This document shows, one piece after another, positions 16,322-25,955 of a stretch of 64,000 bases of DNA (within the stretch, counting starts at the first letter, position 1; each line of letters starts with the position of its first letter). The stretch is from Lachnospiraceae bacterium. Lineage in GTDB: Bacteria; Bacillota; Clostridia; Lachnospirales; Lachnospiraceae. The notes beneath the pieces were generated by a model. That model worked only from the letters and a program-made list of their open reading frames with translations. It was not told the DNA's origin and made no database searches. The position numbers and the translations under genes are program-made. The DNA lies in contig JAJPXQ010000097.1 of NCBI GenBank assembly GCA_021205385.1, positions 54,539-118,538 of the forward strand. The letters are read 5' to 3'.

Positions 16322-18274
16322 ATGATTTTAGCCTGTCAGAATATCAGCAAGGCGTTCGGGGACCATGAAGTCCTGAAAAACGCCTCTTTTCATATAGAAG
16401 AACGGGAAAAAGCCGCCATCGTCGGCATCAACGGAGCCGGTAAATCCACGCTTCTTCGGATCATCATGGGCGAAATGCCTGCGGACAGTGGAGGTGCTGC
16501 CCTCACGCGGGGCTGCAGTATCGGCTATCTCGCGCAGTACCAGGAGATGGAGAGTGACAGCACGATCTTCGACGAGCTTCTGACGGTCAAGCAGGATGTC
16601 CTGGAATTAGAAGAGCGTATGCGGGAAACGGAGATCTCCATGAAGCGCGCGCAGGATGAAGAGCTGCAGATGCTGATGGAACACTACGCGGAACTGAACC
16701 GGGAATTCGAGCAGAGAAACGGCTATGCCTGGAAGAGCGAGATCACCGGCGTCCTGAAAGGTCTGGGCTTTGACGAGGAGGATTTTGGAAAGCATGTGTC
16801 TACCCTCTCCGGCGGTCAGAAGACCCGTGTCGCGCTCGGCAAACTGTTGCTTATGCGACCGGATCTCATCCTGCTGGACGAGCCGACCAACCATCTCGAT
16901 ATGGGCTCGATCACCTGGCTCGAAACTTTTCTGATGAACTACCCCGGCGCGGTATTGATTGTCTCCCACGATCGCTATTTTCTGAACCGTGTCGTCACGA
17001 AGATCATCGAAATCGACCAGGGCGAGGTCACAGTCTTCACGGGCAATTACACGCAGTATGCACAGAAGAAGGCGCAGATTCGTGAGGCGCGCATGCATGC
17101 CTGGCTGAACCAGCAGCGCGAGATCCGACATCAGGAGGAAGTCATCACGAAACTGAAGTCCTTTAATCGGGAAAAGTCCATCCGGCGCGCCGAGAGCCGC
17201 GAAAAAATGCTGGACAAGATGGAAGTGCTCGACCGCCCTTCCGAGGCAAAGACTGACATGCGCATCCGGCTTGAGCCGCGCATCACGAGCGGCAATGACG
17301 TGCTGACCGTGCTGAATCTTGCAAAGGCGTTCCCGCCGCAGACACTGTTCTCTGACCTGAATTTTGAGATCAAACGGGGCGAACGCGTCGCACTGATCGG
17401 CGCGAACGGGACGGGTAAGACGACGATTCTGAAGATTCTGAATGGCGTGATTCCGGCAGACGCCGGCGAAGTGCATCTCGGCTCGCGCGTACAGATCGGC
17501 TACTACGACCAGGAGCATCATGTTCTTCATATGGAAAAGACACTCTTTGAGGAGATGTCCGACGCCTATCCGACGCTGAACAATACGAAGATCCGTAATG
17601 TGCTGGCCGCCTTCCTCTTTACGGGCGATGATGTGTTCAAGCGTATCAGCGCCTTAAGCGGCGGCGAGCGGGGCCGCGTCTCCCTTGCAAAGCTCATGCT
17701 CTCCGAGGCGAATTTCCTGATTCTCGATGAGCCGACCAACCATCTCGATATTGTGTCGAAGGAAGTGCTCGAGGATGCGCTGAACCATTACACCGGCACG
17801 GTACTTTTCGTCTCGCACGACCGTTATTTCATCAATGCGGTCGCCACAAGGGTGCTGGATCTGAATGAACAGAAGCTGACAGAGTATCTCGGAAATTACG
17901 ATTATTATCTGGAAAAAAGGGAAAATATGACGAATTTCACCGGCACCGCGGAAGTTTCCGGCGAAGCAGTCCCTGAGCCAAATGAGAGCGTTGCCAAGCT
18001 TGACTGGAAGCAGCAAAAGGAGGAACAGGCTCGCCTGCGAAAGGTGCAGAATGACATGAACCGGACAGAACAGCGTATTGAAGAACTGGAGGGACGCGAC
18101 GGGGAAATTGACGGACTTCTCGCTCAGGAGGAGATTTTCACCGATGTCTCAAGGGTGACGGATCTGAGCAGGGAAAAAGAGACCATCCGGCAGGAACTGG
18201 ACAGCCTCTATGAAGAATGGGAATCATTGTCAGAACTGCTGGCTCTTGCCTCTTCCGGCTCCAGCAGCCGATAG
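16322..18274 (+). CDS. ABC-F family ATPase (ribosome-associated)
   Basis: A 650-residue soluble protein with two ABC domains: Walker A GINGAGKST (about 38-46) with signature LSGGQKTR, and Walker A GANGTGKTT (about 360-368) with signature LSGGERGR. Both have a DEPTNHLD Walker B. The linker between domains is charged and helical, and a coiled-coil C-terminal extension (about 560-650) recalls the Uup/YdiF/YkpA group. There are no membrane segments, so it acts on the ribosome rather than as an exporter. Whether it is housekeeping or an antibiotic-protection type cannot be told by eye. Its last 67 bases overlap the convergent PucR-type gene. Confidence 0.9.
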   Translation: MILACQNISKAFGDHEVLKNASFHIEEREKAAIVGINGAGKSTLLRIIMGEMPADSGGAALTRGCSIGYLAQYQEMESDSTIFDELLTVKQDVLELEERMRETEISMKRAQDEELQMLMEHYAELNREFEQRNGYAWKSEITGVLKGLGFDEEDFGKHVSTLSGGQKTRVALGKLLLMRPDLILLDEPTNHLDMGSITWLETFLMNYPGAVLIVSHDRYFLNRVVTKIIEIDQGEVTVFTGNYTQYAQKKAQIREARMHAWLNQQREIRHQEEVITKLKSFNREKSIRRAESREKMLDKMEVLDRPSEAKTDMRIRLEPRITSGNDVLTVLNLAKAFPPQTLFSDLNFEIKRGERVALIGANGTGKTTILKILNGVIPADAGEVHLGSRVQIGYYDQEHHVLHMEKTLFEEMSDAYPTLNNTKIRNVLAAFLFTGDDVFKRISALSGGERGRVSLAKLMLSEANFLILDEPTNHLDIVSKEVLEDALNHYTGTVLFVSHDRYFINAVATRVLDLNEQKLTEYLGNYDYYLEKRENMTNFTGTAEVSGEAVPEPNESVAKLDWKQQKEEQARLRKVQNDMNRTEQRIEELEGRDGEIDGLLAQEEIFTDVSRVTDLSREKETIRQELDSLYEEWESLSELLALASSGSSSR

Positions 18275-19743
18275 GTTAACAGAAGATACAGGAGCTGGTC
18301 TGGATCGTCGAGATCGATCTGAATCAGCTCTTTAATATGTGCCATCCGGTACAGAAAGGTACTGCGGTGGATAAAAAGCGTCTTTGCCGCCTGCACTGCG
18401 TTCATCTGGCAGGAAATGTACGTGCGGAGCGTCTCATAGTAATCGGTCTTGTGCTCCTCGTCATATTCCCTCAAAGTCAGCACCGCGCGACTGCATACCA
18501 CCTCCGGATCCAGGCGTTCCGTACACTTTCCCATCAGGTAATCCAGGGCAATATCCTCGAAGCGGTTTACCCAGCGCAGCGGATAACGCTTCATACCCTC
18601 CTCCAGCGCAATGCTGGACTGCAGATAATACTGCCTCATCGATCCCAGTCCGGTAAATGCATAGCTGATGCCCGCCTTCAGGTAGCTGTCCTGCAGAAAG
18701 CCTGTCACAGCCTCCAGTGCCTCATCAAGCGTGGTGCCGCCTTCTGTAAGATTTACGCAGACCACAACCCGCTCATTCATAAAAAACGCACAGCTTCCCG
18801 GAATCAGTCCCTCAATCCGGTTGCAGAGGAAGCGAATCACCGTCAGGTTCTGCCGGTCGACCGTCGACACATGAATATTCATGCAAAAATAGGAATGCCG
18901 CTCCTCCCAGTGAAAACTCTGAAAACGCGCCTGCAGTGAGGACTTCTCAATATTTTCATCTGTCAGGACATTCGACAGCAGACGGTCAAGCGTATAGCTG
19001 ACATCCGGCTGCACCACCGTGAACCGCTCCACCATCTGTTCAATATACTTGGAAAGATGCAGCAGTAAATGCTCGTCGGAAACCTTCAGCCTGCGGGATG
19101 TTTCCAGCAGAATGAGCCGGTAAACATTCCTGTTCTTGTCATAGATTTCCACAAACAGATGATTTCTGTGACTCTCCGGCTCCTGATAGTGATGCACGGA
19201 TGAAGTGTCTCCCGCCCCAGCATCCTTCGGAATGCAGCAGTGCTGCAGCGCATGCTGCAGCTCAGCCACAGAATCCATCAGGCTGCTGTGATCCACCACA
19301 AAGCCTTCCTTCGTGGTGACCATGATCGGATTGTGAAAAATCCGATAAGAAGCGTCGAGCAGCGCCTTCATCGTATTCTCAGACAATGCCATACTCTGCA
19401 TTCGCTCATCCCAGGCATCGTAGGTGTCAAAGGCACGCTGCACTGTGTTGAAAAGCGCTTCGGGATCGCAGTCCTCCGAGAAAAAAATCACGCCCGGCAA
19501 TGGTTCCGTTTTCTCCTGTCCGGCATCTTCTGTCACAAGAAGCAGATTATCTCCGTGGGATTCCAGAATTTCGCGCGTCATATCGCTCTCATGGGCAATA
19601 TATACTTTATTTTTCCGCAGACTCGCACCGCTCTGATAGAAAAGCGGCCGTTTGAGATTCATCTCATCAGACAGCTCTCCCGCGCGGCAGTCCGGATAAT
19701 TCTGGCGGACACGGTCCGCCAGAATCTGCATACTGATTCGCAT
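18208..19743 (-). CDS. PucR/CdaR-family transcriptional regulator
   Basis: A 511-residue protein with the C-terminal PucR helix-turn-helix (about 440-490, AAKTLFIHRSTFLYRMAHIK), preceded by a GGDEF-like/CdaR middle region and an N-terminal sensor-like region. It begins three bases after the folD stop codon, so it is the last gene of the fhs-fchA-folD transcript and a candidate regulator of that C1 operon. PucR-family regulators respond to small metabolites; the ligand here is unknown. Its 3' end overlaps the convergent ABC-F gene by 67 bases. Confidence 0.82.
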   Translation of the reverse strand: MRISMQILADRVRQNYPDCRAGELSDEMNLKRPLFYQSGASLRKNKVYIAHESDMTREILESHGDNLLLVTEDAGQEKTEPLPGVIFFSEDCDPEALFNTVQRAFDTYDAWDERMQSMALSENTMKALLDASYRIFHNPIMVTTKEGFVVDHSSLMDSVAELQHALQHCCIPKDAGAGDTSSVHHYQEPESHRNHLFVEIYDKNRNVYRLILLETSRRLKVSDEHLLLHLSKYIEQMVERFTVVQPDVSYTLDRLLSNVLTDENIEKSSLQARFQSFHWEERHSYFCMNIHVSTVDRQNLTVIRFLCNRIEGLIPGSCAFFMNERVVVCVNLTEGGTTLDEALEAVTGFLQDSYLKAGISYAFTGLGSMRQYYLQSSIALEEGMKRYPLRWVNRFEDIALDYLMGKCTERLDPEVVCSRAVLTLREYDEEHKTDYYETLRTYISCQMNAVQAAKTLFIHRSTFLYRMAHIKELIQIDLDDPDQLLYLLLTYRLLEPEEARASSSDNDSHSS

Positions 19744-19746
19744 AAA

Positions 19747-20598
19747 TTAAGCAAACTTTCTTTTTGCCGCTTCCACGACATGACCGACCAGCACGGAGGT
19801 CGTCACGCTGCCGACACCGCCCGGCACCGGCGTGATCGCGTCGACGATCGGCTCCACCGCTGCATAGTCTACATCACCGCAGAGTTTGCCTTCTGCATTT
19901 ACATTGATGCCGACATCAATAACAATCTGTCCCGGGGAAACATACTCCGCTCCCACGACGCCCGCGCGGCCCGCAGCCACGATCAGGATCTCGGCCTCGC
20001 GCGTCACGGACGGCATGTCAACCGTCCTCGTGTGACAGGTCGTGACCGTCGCGTTCTTCTTGATCAGCATCTGCGCGGCCGGCTTGCCGACGACCAGGGA
20101 ACGACCGATCACAACGGCCTTCTTGCCCGTGCAGTCGATGCCGTAGTGATCAAGAATCTCCATGCAGGCCTGCGGCGTGCATGGCGGGAAGCCTACCTGC
20201 TTGCCCGTGAAGACGCCGCCGAGGGAAGCGTCCGTCTGGCAGTCCACATCCTTATCCGGGCAGAGTGCGTTTTCCACCACTGCCTGGTCGATGTGCTTCG
20301 GCAGCGGACGGAACATCAGCACACCGTGGATACCGTCGTCCTTGTTCACCTCATCGATCACCTTCAGGAGTTCTTCCTGGCTGACATCAGCCGGAAGCAG
20401 ATATTTCTTATACTCAACGCCCAGAGTCTCGCAGCGCTTCGTCGCACCTCTCTCATAGGAAAGGTCGTCCGGTCTCTCGCCCACGCGGATGATACCGAGC
20501 GTCGGGTTCACGCCCTTCTCCTTCAGGGCAGCCACATCCGCTTTGATCCGCTCATTGAGAGCCGCCGTCACTTCTTTTCCCAGTAATTGCTTCGCCAT
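19747..20598 (-). CDS. folD: Bifunctional methylene-THF dehydrogenase / methenyl-THF cyclohydrolase FolD
   Basis: A 283-residue cytoplasmic enzyme of the methyl branch of the Wood-Ljungdahl pathway, interconverting 10-formyl-, methenyl- and methylene-THF with NAD(P)H. The C-terminal signature PGGVGSVTTSVLV and the substrate-binding stretch around YKKYLLP (Lys of the family's YxxxK) are visible. GRSLVVGKPAA marks the cofactor-binding region. Length is normal. It lies 16 bases downstream of fchA. That both FolD and FchA are encoded suggests the cyclohydrolase step may be duplicated, as in some acetogens. Confidence 0.96.
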   Translation of the reverse strand: MAKQLLGKEVTAALNERIKADVAALKEKGVNPTLGIIRVGERPDDLSYERGATKRCETLGVEYKKYLLPADVSQEELLKVIDEVNKDDGIHGVLMFRPLPKHIDQAVVENALCPDKDVDCQTDASLGGVFTGKQVGFPPCTPQACMEILDHYGIDCTGKKAVVIGRSLVVGKPAAQMLIKKNATVTTCHTRTVDMPSVTREAEILIVAAGRAGVVGAEYVSPGQIVIDVGINVNAEGKLCGDVDYAAVEPIVDAITPVPGGVGSVTTSVLVGHVVEAAKRKFA

Positions 20599-20614
20599 CT
20601 TATCCTCGCTCCTC

Positions 20615-21244
20615 CTATCTCAGTCTCGCGTTCACAGCTGCGAAAATCTCGTCCGCCTTTTTGCTGTAGTCCGCGATCATTTTGTCTGCCTTTTCATTGA
20701 GCGACGCCGCGTATTCCTTATCCGCCATCGACTTCGTATTGATATAGACATTGAGGGACGCCCCCAGAAGCGCCGCCTTGCAGAATGTCACACCGACGCC
20801 CGCATCGGAAATCGCCAGCGCCGATCCCTTCGCCGCAAACTCTTCAATCACATCGATCGCCTCGCAGCACTTCTCCATGATCTCCATCGGCACCGCACAG
20901 GCGTCCTTCAATACAATCGCCATCACGCGTGCCTTCTCGGCCTTCTCTTCCTCGGTCTCGCGCGGCATGCCATAAGCCTTCGCAAGCGGCTCGAAAGCCT
21001 GCGCGTCAGCCTCTACCAGACGCAGAAAATCCGCCTGCAGCGCAGTCGCTTTCTCCTTCAGTGCGACAATATCGGCCTCCACGTCCGCATATTTCTTCTT
21101 TCCAACGGTCAGGCTGCCGACCATGTTGCCGAGCGCCATGCCGATCGCACCGACGAGTGCCGACGCACCGCCGCCGCCCGGTACCGGCGCCTTCGACGCC
21201 AGCACATCTACGAATTCTTCACAGGTATTTGTCGTAAATCCCAT
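20615..21244 (-). CDS. fchA: Methenyl-THF cyclohydrolase FchA (FTCD-type cyclodeaminase family)
   Basis: A 209-residue helical protein of the formiminotransferase-cyclodeaminase family, with the N-terminal motif SKAPVPGGGGASALVGA and the later segment GVGVTFCKAALLGASLN. Between fhs and folD it most probably hydrolyses methenyl-THF to formyl-THF (and the reverse in acetogenesis). I prefer the ATG at 21244 (MGFTTNTCEEF) behind GGAGGA; a start six codons upstream is also possible. It is 79 bases after fhs on the same transcript. Confidence 0.92.
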   Translation of the reverse strand: MGFTTNTCEEFVDVLASKAPVPGGGGASALVGAIGMALGNMVGSLTVGKKKYADVEADIVALKEKATALQADFLRLVEADAQAFEPLAKAYGMPRETEEEKAEKARVMAIVLKDACAVPMEIMEKCCEAIDVIEEFAAKGSALAISDAGVGVTFCKAALLGASLNVYINTKSMADKEYAASLNEKADKMIADYSKKADEIFAAVNARLR

Positions 21245-21323
21245 ATCTTCCTCCATATGCATGGATGATGGCAGGGAGCGCCATCGCCCCCTGCCCGCAT
21301 CCTATATTGCATTCCGTTTTTTC

Positions 21324-23012
21324 TTAGAACAGTCCGGTGATCTTTCCGTTCTCGTCAACGTCGATCTTCTCAGCCGCCGGCACCTTCGGCAGACCCGGCA
21401 TCGTCATGATCTCACCGGTCAGCGCCACGATGAAGCCAGCGCCCGCGGAAACCTTCAGATTACGCACCGTAACTTCGAAATCGGTCGGAGCGCCGAGCTT
21501 CTTCTCATCATCGGTCAGGCTGTACTGCGTCTTCGCCACGCAGATCGGGCAGTTGCCAAAGCCAAGATCTTCCAACTGCTTTGCCTGCTTCTTCGCATTC
21601 GCGGTCAGAACCACGCCCTTGCCGCCGTAGACCTTCTTCACGATCTGATCCAGTTTCTCCTCGATGCTGCCCTCAAGCTCATAGGCAAAGCTAAAGCTGT
21701 CATTCGGCTGCTCGCAGAGACGTACAACTTCCTCGGCCAGCGCAACACCGCCCTCGCCGCCTTTTGCCCATACCTGGGACAGGACGACATTGACGCCGAG
21801 CTCCTTGCACTTCTTCTCGACAAGGTCGATCTCCGCCTGCGTATCGGTCGGGAATTCGTTGATCGCGACCACGCACGGAAGCTTGTAGACATTCGTGATG
21901 TTGCTCACGTGCTTCAGAAGGTTCGGAAGACCCTTCTCCAGCGCCTCCAGGTTCTCACTGTTCAGCTCCGCCTTCGGCACGCCGCCGTTGTACTTCAGGG
22001 CGCGAACCGTCGCAACGATGACAACTGCGTTCGGCTTGAGTCCCGCCATGCGGCACTTGATGTCGAGGAACTTCTCAGCGCCAAGGTCAGCGCCGAAGCC
22101 CGCCTCCGTCACGGTGTAGTCCGCCAGCTTCAGGCACATCTTGGTCGCGGTCACGGAATTGCAGCCGTGGGCAATGTTCGCGAAAGGTCCGCCGTGCACG
22201 ATCGCCGGAGTTCCCTCGAGCGTCTGTACCAGGTTCGGCTTCAGAGCGTCCTTCAGAAGAGCTGCCATTGCGCCCTGCGCATTCAGATCACCAGCAGTGA
22301 CCGGCTTCTGCTCTGAGGGCTTTCCATATGTATAACCAACGATGATTCTGGAAAGTCTCTCCTTCAGATCATTGATATCGCTCGCCAGGCAGAGCACCGC
22401 CATGATCTCGGAGGCCACGGTGATATCATAGCCGTCCTCTCTCGGCGTACCGTTCGTCCTGCCACCAAGTCCATCCACTACGTTACGAAGCTGACGGTCG
22501 TTCATATCCACGCATCTTCTCCAGGTGATCTTCCGCGGATCAATGTTCAGCGCGTTGCCCTGGAAAATGTGGTTGTCGATCATGGCCGCAAGCAGATTGT
22601 TCGCCGCGCCGATCGCGTGGAAGTCGCCGGTGAAGTGAAGGTTGATATCCTCCATCGGTACGACCTGCGCATATCCGCCGCCGGCCGCTCCGCCCTTCAC
22701 GCCGAAGACCGGTCCAAGGGACGGCTCACGCAGCGCTACCATGACATTCTTGCCGATCTTCTTCAGGCCGTCCGCAAGTCCGACAGAGGTCGTCGTCTTG
22801 CCCTCGCCGGCCGGAGTCGGGTTGATCGCAGTCACGAGAATCAGCTTGCCGTTCTCCGCCTTCGTATCCTTCAGCAGATTGTAATCAATCTTCGCCTTGT
22901 ACTTTCCGTACTGCTCCAGATACTTGTCGTCGATACCTGCCGCTGCAGCGATCTCGGTAATCGGCTTCATCTCGCATTCCTGTGCAATCTCAATGTCGCT
23001 CTTGAATCCCAT
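21324..23012 (-). CDS. fhs: Formate--tetrahydrofolate ligase
   Basis: A 562-residue ATP-dependent ligase that activates formate to 10-formyl-THF, the entry step of the methyl branch. The nucleotide motif [14 protein letters not shown] and the downstream [22 protein letters not shown] region (family signature) are present, and full length matches the family. The ATG at 23012 follows AAAGGAG; a longer frame upstream lacks a site. The 162-base gap before it contains a TATACT at 23120-23125 that may start the fhs-fchA-folD-pucR transcript, but no convincing -35. I saw no THF riboswitch. Confidence 0.97.
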   Translation of the reverse strand: MGFKSDIEIAQECEMKPITEIAAAAGIDDKYLEQYGKYKAKIDYNLLKDTKAENGKLILVTAINPTPAGEGKTTTSVGLADGLKKIGKNVMVALREPSLGPVFGVKGGAAGGGYAQVVPMEDINLHFTGDFHAIGAANNLLAAMIDNHIFQGNALNIDPRKITWRRCVDMNDRQLRNVVDGLGGRTNGTPREDGYDITVASEIMAVLCLASDINDLKERLSRIIVGYTYGKPSEQKPVTAGDLNAQGAMAALLKDALKPNLVQTLEGTPAIVHGGPFANIAHGCNSVTATKMCLKLADYTVTEAGFGADLGAEKFLDIKCRMAGLKPNAVVIVATVRALKYNGGVPKAELNSENLEALEKGLPNLLKHVSNITNVYKLPCVVAINEFPTDTQAEIDLVEKKCKELGVNVVLSQVWAKGGEGGVALAEEVVRLCEQPNDSFSFAYELEGSIEEKLDQIVKKVYGGKGVVLTANAKKQAKQLEDLGFGNCPICVAKTQYSLTDDEKKLGAPTDFEVTVRNLKVSAGAGFIVALTGEIMTMPGLPKVPAAEKIDVDENGKITGLF

Positions 23013-23174
23013 CGTTCTTTCTCCTTTCTCATCCACGGACGGGGTATCCGCAGAAGGCCGCGCGTCTGCGCATTGTTTTCTTTTTAACAAAGGAATGTAT
23101 TTCCCCTGCTTCCTTTCGCAGTATACGACTTTGATAAATATTTCACATCATACACTTTGTAGGATTCAGGGGTG

Positions 23175-23810
23175 CTACGCGCTGAGCTTCTTCAGCGTCG
23201 TAATGGACAGATCACCCGCCACGACCATATCCTCAGCATGAAAACCGAACTGAAAATTGTCGCTGTAGAGAATCTGCGCCGAAGGCGGAAACTCATCGTC
23301 CCCTTCCCAGAAAATGAAACGCATCCGATAGCCGTCGATCAGCTCAAATTCATAGGCAACGTCACCCATCTTAATCCGCTCTGCGCCGGGAATCCGTTCC
23401 ATCGCCGCCGAAAAAACCGGCAGCTTATAACCGAAACCATAGGTCAGGCGCTTGATGCAGCGCCCATCGAAAGGCTTGTTGTACAGTTCCCCGTAGACCG
23501 GAACCTCCCGGAAAGTCATGAAACGCCCGCTGGAGCGGACATACTGCCCTTCCAGAAGATAACGCAGAATAAAGGTCTTCGCCGGAAGGCTTGTCATCAG
23601 CAGATCACCGGCCTCCGCATCGGGAGACGCGATCTCAAACTCCGGCCAGGCCGCCTCATAAGCATATCCCATAAATCGAAAATGAAATTTGCCCTCCGAA
23701 TCATCATACACAATGTTCAGTCTTCCGGCAGCTTCGTGCGGGTCAAGCGAACCATATTTTTCCAGATAATGCTCGAAAGGCACTTCTTCTTTGTGATTTT
23801 CGATCTCCAA
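23175..23810 (-). CDS. DUF3786 domain protein linked to corrinoid activation
   Basis: A 211-residue soluble protein with the DUF3786 pattern (PFEHYLEKYGSLDPHEAAGRL at the N terminus; FWEGDDEFPPSAQILYSDN near the C terminus). It starts at a TTG two bases after the acsV stop, with AGGAGG inside the end of acsV. DUF3786 genes recur next to corrinoid-protein reductive activators and methyltransferases in acetogens, so a role in corrinoid iron-sulfur protein handling is likely, but the biochemical function is not known to me. Confidence 0.8.
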   Translation of the reverse strand: MEIENHKEEVPFEHYLEKYGSLDPHEAAGRLNIVYDDSEGKFHFRFMGYAYEAAWPEFEIASPDAEAGDLLMTSLPAKTFILRYLLEGQYVRSSGRFMTFREVPVYGELYNKPFDGRCIKRLTYGFGYKLPVFSAAMERIPGAERIKMGDVAYEFELIDGYRMRFIFWEGDDEFPPSAQILYSDNFQFGFHAEDMVVAGDLSITTLKKLSA

Positions 23811-23812
23811 AA

Positions 23813-25744
23813 TCAGATTTCCTCCTGTTTTACGCTCGGGAAGAGCGAAGTATCGGTATGCGGAAGGAAGCAGGCCGCCACAAACTCATCCATGTAACCC
23901 GGTTCCGTGCTGAGCTCCATGTAGGTCATATTGTGAGAGAGCTCATGTACCTTCTCCTCCGCCGCGTCCGAGAGCGTCATGCAATAGGCGCCCGTCAGCG
24001 AAGAATTGCCAATATAATGGAACTTGTCAAGCTCAATATCCGGGAACATGCCGATCACCACAGCATTGCGCATATTGATGCCGCTGCCAATGCCGCCCGC
24101 GACATACACATTCTCGATCATCGACACATCGAAGTCGAGCGAGCGCAGCATCGTGCAGACCGCTGAGAAGATCGCACCCTTCGCACGGATAAAGTTGTCG
24201 ATGTCAACTTCATTGATCACGACGTCCTTGTGCCCCGCAGCTTCCTCTTTAAACGCGAGCACATAGCTGCCGACGCCGTAAGCGTCATGCCGCACTCTCT
24301 CACCCTCGCGGATGAACTTGCCCTTCGGGCTGATGATGCCGCAGCGGAACAGTTCTGCAATCACGTCAATGATGCCGGAACCGCAGAGGCCGACCGGCTT
24401 CTGTCCCTCGTCGCCGACAATCGTGAGCGTCGGCTCCATCGTGCGCGCATCGATCGTGCAGGCTTCGATCGCGCCATCCGTCGCACGCATGCCGCAGCTG
24501 ATGTCGCCGCCCTCAAAGGCCGGTCCTGCGGAGCAGGCGCAGCTCATCATAAAATCTGAATTGCCGAACACGATCTCGCCGTTGGTACCGAGATCGATGA
24601 AAAGATTGAACTCCGGCTTGTTCCAGATCATGCTGACCAGCGTACCCGCCGTGATATCTCCGCCCACATAGCTGCCGATATTCGGCGAGATGATGACCCG
24701 GGCATCCGGATGCACATGCAGGCCGAGATCGTAGGCATCTACATTGTCCGTCTCAAAGAAGGTCGGAATGTAGGGCTCCATGCGCAGCGGATCCGCGTTG
24801 ACGCCCATCAGCAGATGGTTCATCGTGCTGTTGCCCGCGATGCACATATGATAAATATGGCTTCCATGGATGCCGACGCTGTGACACATATTGTGAATCA
24901 TCGGATTGATCGTCTCCTCAACGATGGCCCGCTGCAGCTTCGCGCTGCCGCCCGGCTTCCGGGACTCAATGATCCGGTTGATGACGTCCGCGCCAAAGCG
25001 AATCTGTCCGTTACCGGAGGAAGCCTTTGCTGCAAGGTTGCCGTCCTTCAGATTCAGGATGACCGCCGACACCGTCGTCGTACCAATATCTACCGCAAGG
25101 CCGAAGAGCCGGTCGTCGTCCGGCGGCAGCACGTCGTAGACCAGGACGCCGTGAGCGCCCTTTTTCAGCACAGCGTTCACATGAAAAGCATTGTCGCGCA
25201 GCGCGTCCGCCAGCTTCTTCAGCACCTGATAAGTCAGTTTCACTTTTTCTGCGCCCGTCACAGCCTGAATGGCACGAATCAGCCGCTCGTTGTCAGGCAT
25301 GGTGTCGTCGAGCGTCGGTTCCTCCATCGTCAGCTCTACGACCGAAAATTTGTTTTCAAAGGGAATACCGGCATCCGCCACATCCTGCTTCGCCTGCTCG
25401 AAGATGGCGACCTCTTCCTTTGAGCTTAAGTCGGCCACCTTCATACGGCTCTTGTAGGCGGACGCAATGTCCGGCACCAGGATCTCCACATCTCCCTCGA
25501 TGGTGCTGGCGCAGGCCAGGCGGACGCCCTCCCTGAAATCCTCGTCGGAAATGTGCCTTGTCTGTTCTGTCTTCAAATCGCCACTGATATATTTTACTCT
25601 GCATTTCCCGCAGGACCCGTTGCCTGAACAAGGTGCATCAATGGCTACATTCGCTTTGCGCGCCACCTCCAACAGGTTCTCTCCGGTTGTCACCGCAACG
25701 GTCGTCGCAGCGCCGTCTTCGTATCGAAATGTTACATTGGGCAT
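23813..25744 (-). CDS. acsV: Reductive activator of the corrinoid iron-sulfur protein (RACo-type)
   Basis: A 643-residue protein with an N-terminal 2Fe-2S ferredoxin domain (CSGNGSCGKCRV, then a later single Cys in ACAST) followed by a long ASKHA-type ATPase region (VDIGTTTVSAV around residue 220; FIDLGTNGEI around 380). This is the architecture of RACo/AcsV, which uses ATP to return inactive Co(II) corrinoid protein to Co(I). The ATG at 25744 opens the ferredoxin domain directly and has GGAG upstream; a longer version adds an unstructured basic tail. It is downstream of acsB1 beyond a 208-base gap rich in inverted repeats. Confidence 0.93.
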   Translation of the reverse strand: MPNVTFRYEDGAATTVAVTTGENLLEVARKANVAIDAPCSGNGSCGKCRVKYISGDLKTEQTRHISDEDFREGVRLACASTIEGDVEILVPDIASAYKSRMKVADLSSKEEVAIFEQAKQDVADAGIPFENKFSVVELTMEEPTLDDTMPDNERLIRAIQAVTGAEKVKLTYQVLKKLADALRDNAFHVNAVLKKGAHGVLVYDVLPPDDDRLFGLAVDIGTTTVSAVILNLKDGNLAAKASSGNGQIRFGADVINRIIESRKPGGSAKLQRAIVEETINPMIHNMCHSVGIHGSHIYHMCIAGNSTMNHLLMGVNADPLRMEPYIPTFFETDNVDAYDLGLHVHPDARVIISPNIGSYVGGDITAGTLVSMIWNKPEFNLFIDLGTNGEIVFGNSDFMMSCACSAGPAFEGGDISCGMRATDGAIEACTIDARTMEPTLTIVGDEGQKPVGLCGSGIIDVIAELFRCGIISPKGKFIREGERVRHDAYGVGSYVLAFKEEAAGHKDVVINEVDIDNFIRAKGAIFSAVCTMLRSLDFDVSMIENVYVAGGIGSGINMRNAVVIGMFPDIELDKFHYIGNSSLTGAYCMTLSDAAEEKVHELSHNMTYMELSTEPGYMDEFVAACFLPHTDTSLFPSVKQEEI

Positions 25745-25770
25745 AATATTCTGTCTCCATAAAATAAGAT

Positions 25771-25801
25771 TTGCCCGCCGGCCGTTACGACCGGCGGGCA
25801 A
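25771..25801 (-). terminator. GC-rich hairpin before acsV
   Basis: An 11-bp perfect stem (25771-25781 with 25791-25801, nine-base loop) followed on the minus strand by ATCTTATTTTATGG. It sits 27 bases upstream of the acsV start and may be an attenuator or a partial terminator lowering acsV expression relative to acsB1. Confidence 0.6.
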
Positions 25802-25833
25802 GAATGTCCAGGTGTGAATAAGTTCAAAGGCTC

Positions 25834-25955
25834 CAGAATCCAGCCGTGCTTCGCACGTCTGCCGCGGCTAGCGCCGCTAAAAGATTCTGTCGCTAACAGC
25901 TCGGGTGAAAACAAATGCTCCCTGCGGTCGCGCTTGTTTTCCTTCCTCGCTGTTA
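25834..25955. repeat. Composite palindromic element downstream of acsB1
   Basis: Two nested dyads fill the gap between acsB1 and acsV. In the first, 25834-25840 pairs with 25883-25889 and encloses two small hairpins (25845-25857 and 25864-25877). In the second, 25894-25900 pairs with 25949-25955 and 25907-25914 pairs with 25934-25941, extending into the acsB1 stop codon. The arrangement resembles a short mobile or REP-like palindromic element; no second copy is evident in this window. It could also simply be a structured RNA spacer. Confidence 0.5.

Noticed and set aside
21324-23174. THF riboswitch upstream of fhs
   Set aside because: The 162-base leader lacks the conserved THF-aptamer segments; only a weak -10-like sequence and a GC-rich stretch are seen.
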